This document shows positions 45,895 to 59,649 of a DNA stretch of 64,000 nucleotides, piece after piece. Under the pieces are notes generated by a model. It did not search any database. It was not told the DNA's origin and worked only from the letters and a program-made list of their open reading frames with translations. The translations under genes and the position numbers were made by a program. The stretch spans positions 248,001-312,000 of the forward strand of contig JADZDM010000021.1 of NCBI GenBank assembly GCA_020851035.1. Reading direction: 5' to 3'. Within the stretch, counting starts at the first letter, position 1, and each line of letters starts with the position of its first letter. The DNA is from Gemmatimonadaceae bacterium. Its GTDB lineage: Bacteria > Gemmatimonadota > Gemmatimonadetes > Gemmatimonadales > Gemmatimonadaceae.

Positions 45895-47661
45895 ATGCGT
45901 TCCTCACGAACCCGCCTCGCCACCGCAGCGACGCTCACCCTGCTGCTGGCCTCCGGTGCCTTGGCGCAGGTGCCGCGCACCGGCCGCCAGGCACCGTCAC
46001 GGCGTGCCACTGCGGTGCGTGCGCCATTGCCGCGCACGTACGTCGGCCCAGCCACCGTGCCGGCCATCGTCCCCGGCGACCTGATGACGCGGCTCTACCG
46101 CTTCGCCGATGACAGCATGATGGGTCGCGAGGCCGGGACGGCCTGGAACGACAAGGGCACCGACTTCATCGCGGCCGAGCTGCAGAAGCTGGGCCTGGAG
46201 CCGGCGGGCGAGAACGGCACCTGGTTCCAGTCGGCGCTGATGACGCGTGCGATCGCCGGCACGTCGTGGCTGCGCGTCGGCACGACCATGTACGAACTGT
46301 GGAAGGACTGGGCGCCACGCGACCAGGGTACGGTCGCGCGCCCGCTGGCCGGTGCCCTCGCGATCTATGGCGGCACCTTCGGTGACACGGCGTCGTACCT
46401 CGCCCCGCACCTGGCCGAGGGACGCGTGGTGGTGATGCGCACCGGCCGCGATGCCAGCGGCAAGCCTGGACACCTCCTGATCAACCGCCAGATCCTCACC
46501 CGGCGCTACTTCACCGCCGCCGCCATCGCAGTGGTGAGCATGGATTACGCGCCTCCCGGTTTCGTGGACGCGAATTACCGCGGCTCGCTGGTGATGCCGA
46601 AGGGTGCTCCCGACACCACCCGCGTGCCGTCGTACCTCTACATCAGCACCGGCATGGCCCGCGCGATGCTCGGCGTGGACGTGGACTCCGCGCGCACCGG
46701 CCAGGCCGGCGCGGCGGTGGAGGGCCAGGTGCTGGTGGACATGCAGGATGCGCCGGGCCGCAACGTGATCGCGATCCTGCGCGGGTCGGACCCGGTGCTG
46801 CGCAACGAGTACATCGCGATCGGCGCGCACAACGACCACGTCGGCACCACCGACCAGCCGGTCGACCATGACTCGCTCTACGCGTTCATGCGGATCGCCG
46901 CGCCGCAGGGCGCCGACAACCGCCGGCCCAACCCGACTGCCGCCGACTGGGCCCGCATCAACGCCATGAAGGACTCACTGCGCGCCGTGCGCGGCGCCCG
47001 CCTCGACTCGATCTACAACGGCGCCGATGACGACGGCTCGGGGTCGATGAGCGTGCTGGAGATCGCGGAGCGCTTCGCCACCGCCCCCACGCGCCCGAAG
47101 CGCTCGATCCTGTTCGTCTGGCACGTGGCCGAGGAGATGGGGCTGTTCGGGTCGGCGTACTTCACCGACCATCCCACGGTGCCGCGCGAGTCGATCGTCG
47201 CGCAGCTCAACATGGACATGGTGGGCCGCGGTGGGGCCGGCGACTTCACCGGCGTCACGAAGGCCGGCGAGCCGATCCACGGTGGTCCCGGCTACGTGCA
47301 GCTCGTCGGCGCACGGCGGCTGTCCACGGAGCTCGGGGACATGGTGGAGCGCGTCAACCTTCGCGACCGCCTGGGACTGCGCTTCGACTACAGCATCGAC
47401 GCCGACGGGCACCCGCAGAACATCTACTGCCGCAGCGACCACTACGAGTACGCGCGCTACGGCATCCCGATCGTCTTCTTCACCACCGGCGGCCACGCCG
47501 ACTACCACCAGGTGACCGACGAGCCGCAGTACATCGACTACGACCGCATGACGCAGATCTCGCGCCTCGTCCACGGCACCGCCACGGCGCTCGCGAACCT
47601 GGACCACCGCGTGGTGGTGGACAAGCCGAAGCCGGATCCGCGGGGGCGGTGCGTGCAGTGA
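45895..47661 (+). CDS. secreted M28 family zinc aminopeptidase
   Basis: 588 residues with a signal peptide (MRSSRTRLATAATLTLLLAS...LAQ). A PA-like insert (about 105-260) precedes the M28 domain. All metal ligands are in place: GAHNDHVG, NGADDDGSGS, the catalytic EEMGLFGS, LNMDMVG and the final GGHADYHQ. It should release N-terminal amino acids or act on short peptides outside the cytoplasm. The start was set at the methionine opening the signal peptide. It converges on the serine hydrolase gene. Confidence 0.9.
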   Translation: MRSSRTRLATAATLTLLLASGALAQVPRTGRQAPSRRATAVRAPLPRTYVGPATVPAIVPGDLMTRLYRFADDSMMGREAGTAWNDKGTDFIAAELQKLGLEPAGENGTWFQSALMTRAIAGTSWLRVGTTMYELWKDWAPRDQGTVARPLAGALAIYGGTFGDTASYLAPHLAEGRVVVMRTGRDASGKPGHLLINRQILTRRYFTAAAIAVVSMDYAPPGFVDANYRGSLVMPKGAPDTTRVPSYLYISTGMARAMLGVDVDSARTGQAGAAVEGQVLVDMQDAPGRNVIAILRGSDPVLRNEYIAIGAHNDHVGTTDQPVDHDSLYAFMRIAAPQGADNRRPNPTAADWARINAMKDSLRAVRGARLDSIYNGADDDGSGSMSVLEIAERFATAPTRPKRSILFVWHVAEEMGLFGSAYFTDHPTVPRESIVAQLNMDMVGRGGAGDFTGVTKAGEPIHGGPGYVQLVGARRLSTELGDMVERVNLRDRLGLRFDYSIDADGHPQNIYCRSDHYEYARYGIPIVFFTTGGHADYHQVTDEPQYIDYDRMTQISRLVHGTATALANLDHRVVVDKPKPDPRGRCVQ

Positions 47662-47690
47662 CAGCAACCGCAGCGGCATGACGCAACGGA

Positions 47691-49091
47691 TCAGGGCTTG
47701 CGCTTCCCGGTCCAGCCGACGGAGTCAGGACGGCCAAACGTGAGCGCCGCCGCCTTGCCGCCGTCCATGGTGATCGTCAGGCGGACATCCTTGTTGAATG
47801 TCACCGCGAAGGTGTCGTTGCCGAGCGGGATGAGCAACTCCGGGGTCTGGACGTCCATCATGCCGTACAGCTTCCCGTCCTGCACGTAGATCTTGAACAC
47901 GTGCGGGCCGTCGATGGTGACGTCGAACTCGCCGGTGTACGATGCGAGTGCGGCAGCGGTGAGCGTCACGCCGCGGGGCGGCACGTCCAGCGGCAGGCCG
48001 AGCGCGGCGCGCACCAGCTGCTTGGCCAGCGGGTCGGGGTTCCGGAAGTCGCCGTTCGTCAGCACGGTGACCGACAGCTGCGCCTCGGGCACCCACATGT
48101 TGGCGGTGAGCGCACCGGGGATGCCGCCGCTGTGCGAAATCACGCGATGGCCGTCGACCGAATCCACGCCGAGCCCGAAGCCGTAGCCGCGGGGCACGGC
48201 GGAACCGGCGGGCGTCGTCATCGCGGTGTAGCTCGCCGGCGTCACGACCGTGCCCCCATGCAGCGCCCGGTTCCACGTCAGCATGTCGCCAATCGTGGAG
48301 CAGAGCGCGCCGGCCGCGGCCGGCTGCGACATGGCCAGGTAGCGCGCATTGACCCACTCGTCCTTCTCGTTTCGCGAGTACCCCGCCGCACGACCCGCGA
48401 TCAGCGGCTGCACCTCGCAGTAGCGCGTGCGCGTCATGCCGAGCGACGTGAAGAAGCGGCGCGTGAACTCGTCGCCCCAGCCGTGCCCCATGCGCGCCTC
48501 GAGCAGCATGCCGAGCAGCACGTAGCCGGTGTTGTTGTACTTCCACGAGGTGCCCGGCGCGAAGTCGAACGGCTTGTCTGCGGTCAGCGCGACGATGTCG
48601 GCACCCGTCATCTCCTCGCCCCAGCGCTTCATCCACGACTCACCGGCCTCGGTGTAGCTCGGGATGCCGCTGGTGTGGTTGAGCAGCTGCGTGATGGTGA
48701 TCGGTCGCCAGGTGGCCGGCAGGTTCGGCACCCACTGCCCGATGGAATCGGCGAGCGACAGCGTCCCGATCTCCACCAGCTGCATCACGGCCGACGCCGT
48801 GAACTGCTTGGTGACCGACCCGACGCGGAACACCGAGGTCACGGCCACCGGCACGCCGAGTTCCAGGTTCGCGCTGCCGTAGCCGTGGAACAGCAGCGTG
48901 TCGGTGCCGCGCACGATGGCGATCGCCGTGCCTGGCGCATCGTTGTGCGCGATGAAGGCGCGGGCCAGCGAGTCGGCCACGCGGCGCACCTGCGCGGCGG
49001 CGGGCAGGCGCGCGGCCTGTGCCTCGAGCAGCGCGGGGGCGCACAGCGAGAGGGCCAGCAGCGGCGTGCGGAAGGTCGGGCGACGGGTCAT
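47691..49091 (-). CDS. secreted serine hydrolase, class C beta-lactamase/DD-peptidase-like
   Basis: 466 residues with a signal peptide. The beta-lactamase (PF00144) domain has the SxxK nucleophile motif SVTKQF, a YNN (Y-x-N) motif in WKYNNTGY, and the HSGG segment replacing the KTG box (SHSGGIPGAL). A C-terminal beta-barrel-like domain (about 360-466, YTGEFDVTI) resembles DUF3471-type tails. Probably a D-aminopeptidase, esterase or penicillin-binding-like enzyme rather than a resistance lactamase. GGAG lies 6 nt before the ATG. Confidence 0.87.
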   Translation of the reverse strand: MTRRPTFRTPLLALSLCAPALLEAQAARLPAAAQVRRVADSLARAFIAHNDAPGTAIAIVRGTDTLLFHGYGSANLELGVPVAVTSVFRVGSVTKQFTASAVMQLVEIGTLSLADSIGQWVPNLPATWRPITITQLLNHTSGIPSYTEAGESWMKRWGEEMTGADIVALTADKPFDFAPGTSWKYNNTGYVLLGMLLEARMGHGWGDEFTRRFFTSLGMTRTRYCEVQPLIAGRAAGYSRNEKDEWVNARYLAMSQPAAAGALCSTIGDMLTWNRALHGGTVVTPASYTAMTTPAGSAVPRGYGFGLGVDSVDGHRVISHSGGIPGALTANMWVPEAQLSVTVLTNGDFRNPDPLAKQLVRAALGLPLDVPPRGVTLTAAALASYTGEFDVTIDGPHVFKIYVQDGKLYGMMDVQTPELLIPLGNDTFAVTFNKDVRLTITMDGGKAAALTFGRPDSVGWTGKRKP

Positions 49092-49196
49092 GACGGGCTC
49101 CAGGTCGAGGGCGTCCACCGGCGGTACTGAGCTCGGTACGCCCCGGGGAACGGGTGAGTTTCGCGGCATTCCCTTCCCGACGCCACTCGGTACGGC

Positions 49197-50893
49197 TCAG
49201 CCCTGCAGCTGCGCCGCCAGCCCGCTCGTGCGTCGCACCACCTGCGCGGCTGCCGCGCGCACTGCCGCCTCGGTGCCCAGCAGCGTGACGCAGCGCCGCG
49301 CGCGCGTCACGGCGGTGTAGAGCAACTCGCGGCTCATCACCCGGCTTTCGTCCTGCGGCAGCACCACCACCACGTCGTCGAACTCCGAGCCCTGCGACTT
49401 GTGGACGGTCATCGCCCAGGCCGTCTCGACCGACGGCAGGCGCCCCGGCGCGACCTTGCGGATCACGCCATCGATGCCGCGGAAGTGCACGGCCACGTTC
49501 CCGTCCTCCTTCCACGTCACGCCGATGTCGCCGTTGAACACGCGCGTGGCGTAGTCGTTGGCGGTCACCAGCACCGGGCGGCCGTGGTACCACGCCTCGG
49601 TCACCGGGCGACCATGGCGCGCCAGCCATCGCTCCACCGCCACGTTCAGCGCGCGCACCCCCAGGCGCCCCTCGCGCTCCGGCGCGAGCAGGCGGAACGC
49701 CTCCAGCGCATCCAGCGCCGCTTCCACCGTGGTCGCCGCCAGGCAGCGCTCGAGGTGCGGGATCACCGGCGCGATCAGCGCATCGCGCACGCTCGCGGGC
49801 TCGATCAGGTCGACGTCGCCGTGCGCCGCGTCGCGCGCCGCGTGGACCGCCGCACCACCATCACCGTCGAGCAGCGCCGTCGCCATCGCGCCGATTCCCG
49901 CCTGCGACGCGAACCGCCAGCTGGTGGTGAGGCGCGTCACGGCATCGTGCAGCGGGGCACCGGGCCCCGCCTCCTCCGCCGCACGACAGAGCACGCCAAG
50001 CACATCGCCCGCCTCGACACTCGAGAGCTGGTGATGGTCGCCCACCAGCATCAGTCGCGCCCCGGGACGCAGCGCGTTCAGCAGCGCGTCGAGCATCAGC
50101 ACGTCCACCATGCTCGCCTCGTCCACGACCACGAGGTCGTGCTCCAGCGGCTCGGCGGCGTTGCGACGGAAGGTGTCACTGTCGCCGCTGTAGCGCAGCA
50201 ACCGGTGCAGCGTGCTGGCCTCGAGGCCCCCCAGCGCGCGCAGCACGGCGTCGTCGGCCTGCAGCGCTGCGCCAGCGGCGGCGACCTGCAGGCGGATCGA
50301 CTCGGTGAGTCGCGCGGCCGCCTTGCCGGTGGGAGCGGCGAGGGCCACGCGCACGCCCGGCCGCTGCTGCACCATCGCCACCAGAGTCCGCGCGACCTGC
50401 GTCGTCTTGCCGGTGCCGGGACCGCCGGTGATGATCGAAAACGCAGGCACCCCGTCCACCAGCGGTTCACGCAGCAGCCGCACGATCGCGCCGCCGATCC
50501 GCTGCTCGGCGGCGTAGTAGCGATGCAACTGCAGCAGGGCGCCGTGCAGCACCAGCGGCGCGCGGGTGGTGCCATCGCCGACCAGCGGCGACGCGCCGAG
50601 CTGTGCGCGCCACCACGACTCGTCGCGCAGCGGCAGCGCGGCCAGCCCCGCATGACCAGCCGCCCCCTGCAGGTCGCCCGCCTGTCGCGCGAGCTGCGGC
50701 AGCGTGATCGCGCTGTGCCCGTCGCGCAGCGCGCGGCTCACCAGCAGCGCCGCCAGCAGGATCGCGACCCCGCGCTCACCCGACTCGGCACCACGCCGCA
50801 CCAGCGTGCCGGCCAGCTGCGCATCCGCCGGGTCCACGTCGGGCAGCTCGCGCAGCAGCACCAGCGCGTCGGGCACGGTCACCGTCTCGTCAC

Positions 50894-50897
<4 letters not shown>
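49197..50897 (-). CDS. recD: exodeoxyribonuclease V alpha subunit
   Basis: 566 residues, 5'-3' helicase of RecBCD. Motifs in order: Walker A GGPGTGKTT (about 159-167), APTGKAAARL, VVDEASMVDVLML (Walker B), GDHHQLSSVEAGDV, the late AMTVHKSQGSEFD and LLYTAVTRAR. The length fits RecD. ATG overlaps the RecB stop, so recD is last in the recC-recB-recD operon. It unwinds duplex DNA from the 5' strand during double-strand-break repair and phage defence. Confidence 0.95.
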
Positions 50898-54165
<3,268 letters not shown>

Positions 54166-54169
<4 letters not shown>

Positions 54170-57100
54170 GCCACGCCTCCCGGGAGGCGCGGTCCGAACA
54201 GCGTCGTCACCAGGTGCTCGAACTCGTGCCAGCGCTCGTCCAGCGGATCTTCGCCGCGGAAGCACAGGTCCACGTGCACGTCGGCACTGTCGCCCGGCAG
54301 GCTGTACTCGTCATTGCGCGAGTACGCGGCCACCGCATCCTCGCGCGCGTTGCGCTCGGTGCGCCGCTTCGGGTTGGCGTTGTTGACGTACGCCGCCAGC
54401 CACGCCGCTCCGGCGTTCGGAAAGAACGGCAGCGGAAACTCGCGCCCCTGCCGCGCACACTCCACCAGCTCGGCCAGCAACGCCGTGGCCTCCGGGACCG
54501 CGGCGAAGCGCTCGAACTCGCACCCCTTCTTCTTCTCCACGCCGAGCAGCACCGTCTCCTGCGGGATCGCGCCGCCGACCCCCTGCTCGGCAGCGGCGCA
54601 CATCACGATGTGCTCGATCCACGCGCGGATCTCGTGCTTCGCGCGGAACTCGCCGGCACGCAGCAGGTACCGCACGTCGCCGCGCACACCGTCCAGCGTG
54701 CCGCTCACCCGCCAGTCAGCATACGCCACCGACACCGGCATCACCTGCACCGGGTAGCCCACCGGCAGCATCGCCAGCACCTCCTGCACCGGCTCATGCA
54801 ACGCCGCGCCCCACGCCGTGCCGAGCGCGCCGGGTGGCAGTCCACCGGCAGCCTGCAGCAGGCGGATGTGCTGGTCGGCGTCCGCCTCGTCAGAGAGCGC
54901 CACCTTCAGCATGTCCGATCGGATCGTGCCCTGCTCCATCCGGTCCGGCATCAGCATCTCGTCGTCACCGGTCTCGTCGCCGTCGTCGGCGCCGATGGTG
55001 AACCCCAGCGCATGCCGGCAGAAGTAGCGCGACGGATCGCACCAGCATTCCGCCAGGTCACGGATCGACAGCTCGAAGGTCGCGGTCGCGGCCGGCGGCG
55101 GCATCACGATCGGCGCCGTCACGAACTTCGGCTCGGTCTGGCGCTCCTGGCGGCTGGCCTGCGCGCTGCGGGCGTGCGCCGTGGAGAAGGTGAAGAGTCG
55201 CGGATCGCGCCCCGCCTCGAAGTAGCGGTGCGAGAACGGCTGCAGCGGATGCTCCACGCGCACCACCTGCCGCGCGGCACCACCCGAGCGCCGGTCGAGG
55301 TGGTCGAGCAGTTCGTCCAGCACCACCGACGACGCAGACGGGGTGTTGTCGCTCACCGCCCGCCCCGTGTATGACAGGATCATCCGGTCCTGGGTCGCCA
55401 GCAGCAGGTCCAGGAAGAGCTGGCGATCGTCGCTGCGCAGGTCGCGGTCGCCGGCGCGATGCTCGTGCTCCAGCATGTCGAAGGCCGTGCGACGCTCGCG
55501 GCGCGGAAAGATGCCCTCGTCCAGCCCCAGCACCGCGATCACGCGGAACGGCAGGCTGCGCATCGGCTTGAGCGCAGCCACCGTCATGCCGCCGGTCAGG
55601 AAGCCGCTGCCAAAGCCATCGCCCTCGAGCTCCTGCTGCAACCAGTCGCGCACCACGCCGAACGGCACCACGTCGTCGTAGCTCGCACCGTCCGTCACCT
55701 GGTCCAGGCGCAGCAGCAGCGACAGCACCGACGCGATGGCCTGCGGGTCATCCTCGGCGGCTGGGCCCATCGTGAACGCCACCGCCTCGCGCATCGCCTC
55801 GACCCACGCCGCCACCGGCCGCGACGCGTTCCACCCGTCGAGCATCAGGGCCAGTCGGTCGATCCACGCGGCCAGCCGCGCCACGGCACCGGCATCACCC
55901 GCCGTGTCCCCCGCCGACGGCAGCACGCCAAGCACCAGGTCGTCCACCTGGCCCATGGCCATGCCCAGCACGAGTCGGTCGAGCGACGCGCGCCAGGTGG
56001 CCTCGTCGTACGCCGGCAAGCCGACTGACGTGCGCGCCGTGGCGTCGTAGCCCCAGCGCACGTTCGCGCGCGACGTGAGCGTGCGCAGCGCATCCACCTG
56101 CGCCTCGGTCAGTCCCGCCGACTCGTGCACCAATGCACGCGACAGCAGCTCGAACACCTCGGTGTGCCCGAACCGCGACCCCTGCAGCTCGAGCAGCATC
56201 CCCAGCGCCTCGGCCGCAGGGTCCTCACCGCGCGCCGGGCGATCGGCGATCCGGTACGGAATGCGCGGGACATCCGCATCCGTCACGCCGAACACCGCAT
56301 CCACCAGCGGTGCCCACAGTGCCGCATCGGGCACCAGCAGCAGCAGGTCGTGCGGCCGCAGGGTCGGGTCGGCCGCGAGGGCATCGAGGAGCTGGTCACG
56401 CACGATCTCGAGCTGCCGCACCTCGCCATGCGCGCTGTGGATGCGCAGCGACGGGTCGTCGGCACGCAGCACCAGCGGCGCCGTGCCATCCCCGCCGCCG
56501 GCGAGCTCCCACTGCAACCGGCCGAGCAGCCCCATGGTGTCGGGACTCGCGTCGGGCAGCGCCACGTGCGTCGCGCCACGCTCGCGCAGCATCCCCACGA
56601 ACTCGCGGCCCTGCATGCCGAGTGACGTGGCCACCGGGTGCGGGGTATCGGGAGTGAGCGATGCGGAGCAGATCGTGACCGGCACGTGCTCGGCGAGCGT
56701 GGCCAACAGCTCGAGTAAGATCGGCGGCAGCGTGCTCACGCCGAACACCGTCACGCGACGGATCCCGCGCGGTCCACCGGCCTCCAGCCGGCGCAGCGCC
56801 TCGTGCAGGCGCGCACCGGCGTGCCGGGCACCCTCGCCCGCATCCCGGCAGAGCGTGCGCCAGAGTGCGGCCTGCCAGGCGGCGTGCGCCGTGAAGGGGG
56901 TGTCGTCGCCCGATTCCCACGCCGCCAGCAGGTCGGCGCGATAGAGCTGGTAGTCGTCGAAGCGACCGGCGATGCGCTCGGCCAGCCCGAATCGCGCCCG
57001 GTCGTCGCTCCCGCGCAGGTACGCCTGCAACGGGGCGAACACCGCATCGTCGGGGAGCTCGCGCAGCGCGGCATCGATGCGCCAGGTCATCACGTCGCGC

Positions 57101-57381
57101 GCGAATTCGTCCTGCGGTCCGCGCGTCGCACCGTCGGCGCCGAGGCGGGTGGCGAGGTCGTGCATGAACGCGGCAGGGAACGGCATGTCGATCGAGCCCG
57201 CACACCCCTGCAGGTCGGCCAGCTGCAGCGTGAGCCAGCGCCGCATGCCCTGACTCTGGACGACGATGATCTCGCGTTCCAGCGGCGACAGCGGATCGGA
57301 GGCCAGCAGGTCCGCCACGTGGTGCAGCAGCGGCGTCAGGCGCCGCGCCGTCACGAGGGTCAGGCCGGGTGCAGGAGACAC
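54166..57381 (-). CDS. recC: exodeoxyribonuclease V gamma subunit
   Basis: 1071 residues. The N-terminal RecC region shows IIVVQSQGMRRWLTLQLAD and GSIDMPFPAAFM; HDLLLLVPDAALWAPLVDAV and KPMRSLPFRVIAVLGLDEG follow in the inactive helicase-like part. It recognises Chi and holds the complex together. The start is GTG at 57381 with no Shine-Dalgarno sequence; the first residues (TLVTARRLTPLL) match the family. First gene of the recCBD operon. Upstream is a short gap to the CotH-like gene's 3' end. Confidence 0.92.
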
Positions 57382-57478
57382 GAGGAGCGGGGGCGCGGGA
57401 GGGGCCGGACGCGGCAGGCAGATGGTTCCCGGAAGCTACCGGTCCCGCGCCGCCCCGGCATCGCGTCGGTGTCGCCGG

Positions 57479-58513
57479 TCAGTTCCCCTCGGGCAGGCAG
57501 GTGCTGCCAAGCGCCCGCTGCGCCAGCTTCGGGTCACTGATCGTGCGGTAGAACTCGCCGAGATACGCCCGCATGGTGCGCGCACGCTGCGGGTCGAGGC
57601 CGGGCAGCGAGTCGTACACCGCCTCGATGGCCGGCCGCGCCGCGAGGAAGCGCGCGAGCGTCGGCCGCCACGCGGCCGCATCGAGGCAGGGCCCGCGATA
57701 CAGGCGCACCGTGGTGCTCTGGATCTCGAGGCGCGCGTCGGGCCTGGCATACCGCGCATTCACCGCGCCGCTCCAGTCGAAGTCGAACGCCACCGGGTGG
57801 ACCTGGCCGGTGGAGTCGCGCAGCAGCGAGACATTGTGGAGCGCGGAGATCGACCAGTCGGTGTTGGCGACCAGGTACTGGAAGAGCGACGTGATCGCGA
57901 GCTGGCGCGGCTCGAGGTCACGGAACAGCGCCCCCCGGCTCGTGTCCACCACGCTCGCAAACCGCTTCGCCACCTCACGGTCCTCTTCCACGAAGAACGC
58001 CCACGACACCACGTCGTCACTGGCCCGGGTGCTGTCGTGGTAGGTGATCCGCGCCAGCCGGGTGCGGAAGTGCCGCGGACTCACCGCCTGGTAGTGCCGG
58101 TACAGCGCGTACTCGGCCAGCACGTACTGCTCGTAGTCCGCACTCCCCGGCCGGCAGGTGGTGGCGATCTTCAGCTCGTCGTTGCCCTGGAAGAGTGTGG
58201 TGCGGGCGTCGGCGCGCGCGAACTCCAGCTTGAGCGGCGGGAAGCCGCAGTTGCGCGCCTGCCGGCGGAAGTGCCCGCGGGCGCGCAGCGTCACCGGGAA
58301 GGATCGCGGCGGCGACGTGGAATCGGTGCGATAGGTGAGCGTGGCCGGATGCGGGGCGAACTTCGTGCTGTCCCGGTCGCGCACCACCGCGCGCAGGTCG
58401 GTGGTGATCGTCACGAGCAGCGGCTTCGTGTCGCGGAAGAGGCCCTGCGCCTGCGCGGTCGCGGCCAGCACCACGCACAGCAGTGCCAGCCGGCGTGCCA
58501 CCGCCCACCGCAT
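57479..58513 (-). CDS. secreted CotH kinase-like protein
   Basis: 344 residues with a signal peptide (RWAVARRLALLCVVLAATAQ). The order of segments resembles CotH-type atypical kinases: TLRARGHFRRQARN (basic RG turn), PPLKLEFARAD, then YVLAEYALYRHYQAVSP, and the late NVSLLRDSTG with AFDFDWSG, where CotH has its metal-binding aspartates. Similarity is at motif level only, so this is moderate. It lies 11 nt after the DUF4956 gene, and CotH-DUF4956 pairing is common. CotH proteins phosphorylate surface proteins; the target here is unknown. Confidence 0.6.
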   Translation of the reverse strand: MRWAVARRLALLCVVLAATAQAQGLFRDTKPLLVTITTDLRAVVRDRDSTKFAPHPATLTYRTDSTSPPRSFPVTLRARGHFRRQARNCGFPPLKLEFARADARTTLFQGNDELKIATTCRPGSADYEQYVLAEYALYRHYQAVSPRHFRTRLARITYHDSTRASDDVVSWAFFVEEDREVAKRFASVVDTSRGALFRDLEPRQLAITSLFQYLVANTDWSISALHNVSLLRDSTGQVHPVAFDFDWSGAVNARYARPDARLEIQSTTVRLYRGPCLDAAAWRPTLARFLAARPAIEAVYDSLPGLDPQRARTMRAYLGEFYRTISDPKLAQRALGSTCLPEGN

Positions 58514-58524
58514 GATCCCGGCGG

Positions 58525-59544
58525 TCACTTCTTCAGCTCCACGGCGCGCACGTCCGCGGTGGGGATCTCGCGCAGCGCCTGCGCCACCACCGCCGGCGTG
58601 ACGTCCTCGCGCATCGCGACGCCGTACTCCAGCACCTTCAAGCCGTCGCCCCCCTTGGCGCGGCCCATGTACTTCCAGCGCGTGAAGAGCGTGGCGAACT
58701 CCGCCTCGCACCCGCCGCGCGTGCCCTCCACGTCGCTGGTGTGCACGCGCAGCATGTGGGTGTACTCGGGACGCTCGTCCCCGTCCGCGTCCGGGGCATT
58801 GCGCTTGCGGCGGCGCCAGGCGCGATCGGCGAGCGCCTCGAGCTGCTCCGGCGCCAGGTCCTTCAGCACCTCGTCGTCGAGCTTCGCGACGAACATGCCG
58901 GTGCGATTGGCATGCTGCAGCACGCGATCCAGCCGCTGTCCCGCCAGCCGTCCTTCGAGGGCGGGGGCGCGCCCGAAGTCGGACGCCCAGAGCCAGAGGA
59001 TGAGCACGTTGTAGATCACCGAGATCGCGAACGCCACCGTCGGGTCCACCGCCGCGGCGAGGCCGATGCCCGTCACCACGAAGATGTTCGCCGCATCCTT
59101 GCTGTCGTCGAGCGTGGTGCGGAAGCGCACCGCGGTGACGATCCCGCCCAGCGAGAAGGCGAGCGCCAGCGAGTGCTTCACCAGCACGACGATGCCGGCC
59201 ACGATCACCGGCAGGATCAGGAAGGTCTGCACCACCGACTGCTGGAAGCCCTTCTTGTGTCGCGTGTACGTGTAGATCCACGTCACCGGCAGCGCCGTGG
59301 CGAAGGCGGCGAGCATCGCCACGACCGTCGGCACGAGGGCCGGCCCCGACTCCTGGCCGGTGGGCGCGATGGCGCCACGGCCGGCGCCGCCCAGCAGTGC
59401 GCCCAGTTCGTTGCCGCCGAGCAGTCCCCAGTCCACCGGGGCGTAGCGGCCGATGGCCCACCACGCGGCGGCCGTGGCGACGTACCAGGCCACGACCCGG
59501 ATCACGACCCGCAGGAGTGGACGTTGGGCGTCTTGCTCGATCAT
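58525..59544 (-). CDS. DUF4956 membrane protein
   Basis: 339 residues. An N-terminal helix (LLRVVIRVVAWYVATAAAWW) is followed by a block of helices (PTVVAMLAAFATALPVTWIY, FLILPVIVAGIVVLVKHSLA, FVVTGIGLAAAVDPTVAFAI). The family motif FSLGGIVTAVRFRTTLDDSK is clear. A soluble C-terminal tail (about 215-339) carries many charged residues. DUF4956 proteins often neighbour CotH and VTC (polyphosphate polymerase-like) genes; a VTC gene is not present here. The role is unknown, possibly envelope phosphate or polymer handling. Confidence 0.85.
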   Translation of the reverse strand: MIEQDAQRPLLRVVIRVVAWYVATAAAWWAIGRYAPVDWGLLGGNELGALLGGAGRGAIAPTGQESGPALVPTVVAMLAAFATALPVTWIYTYTRHKKGFQQSVVQTFLILPVIVAGIVVLVKHSLALAFSLGGIVTAVRFRTTLDDSKDAANIFVVTGIGLAAAVDPTVAFAISVIYNVLILWLWASDFGRAPALEGRLAGQRLDRVLQHANRTGMFVAKLDDEVLKDLAPEQLEALADRAWRRRKRNAPDADGDERPEYTHMLRVHTSDVEGTRGGCEAEFATLFTRWKYMGRAKGGDGLKVLEYGVAMREDVTPAVVAQALREIPTADVRAVELKK

Positions 59545-59649
59545 CGGCCGCACCGGAGCTGGGGTGGATCTGTCCGCCGAAGCTGTGCGGTGCGCTGGGT
59601 GAGGGCAACCGGCAGCCCCTTCCGCCCCCCTCCGGTGTACCGTTCTCCC

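Noticed and set aside
47691-49091. Antibiotic-resistance beta-lactamase
   Set aside because: The KTG box is replaced by HSGG and a C-terminal extra domain is present, as in esterase or peptidase relatives.
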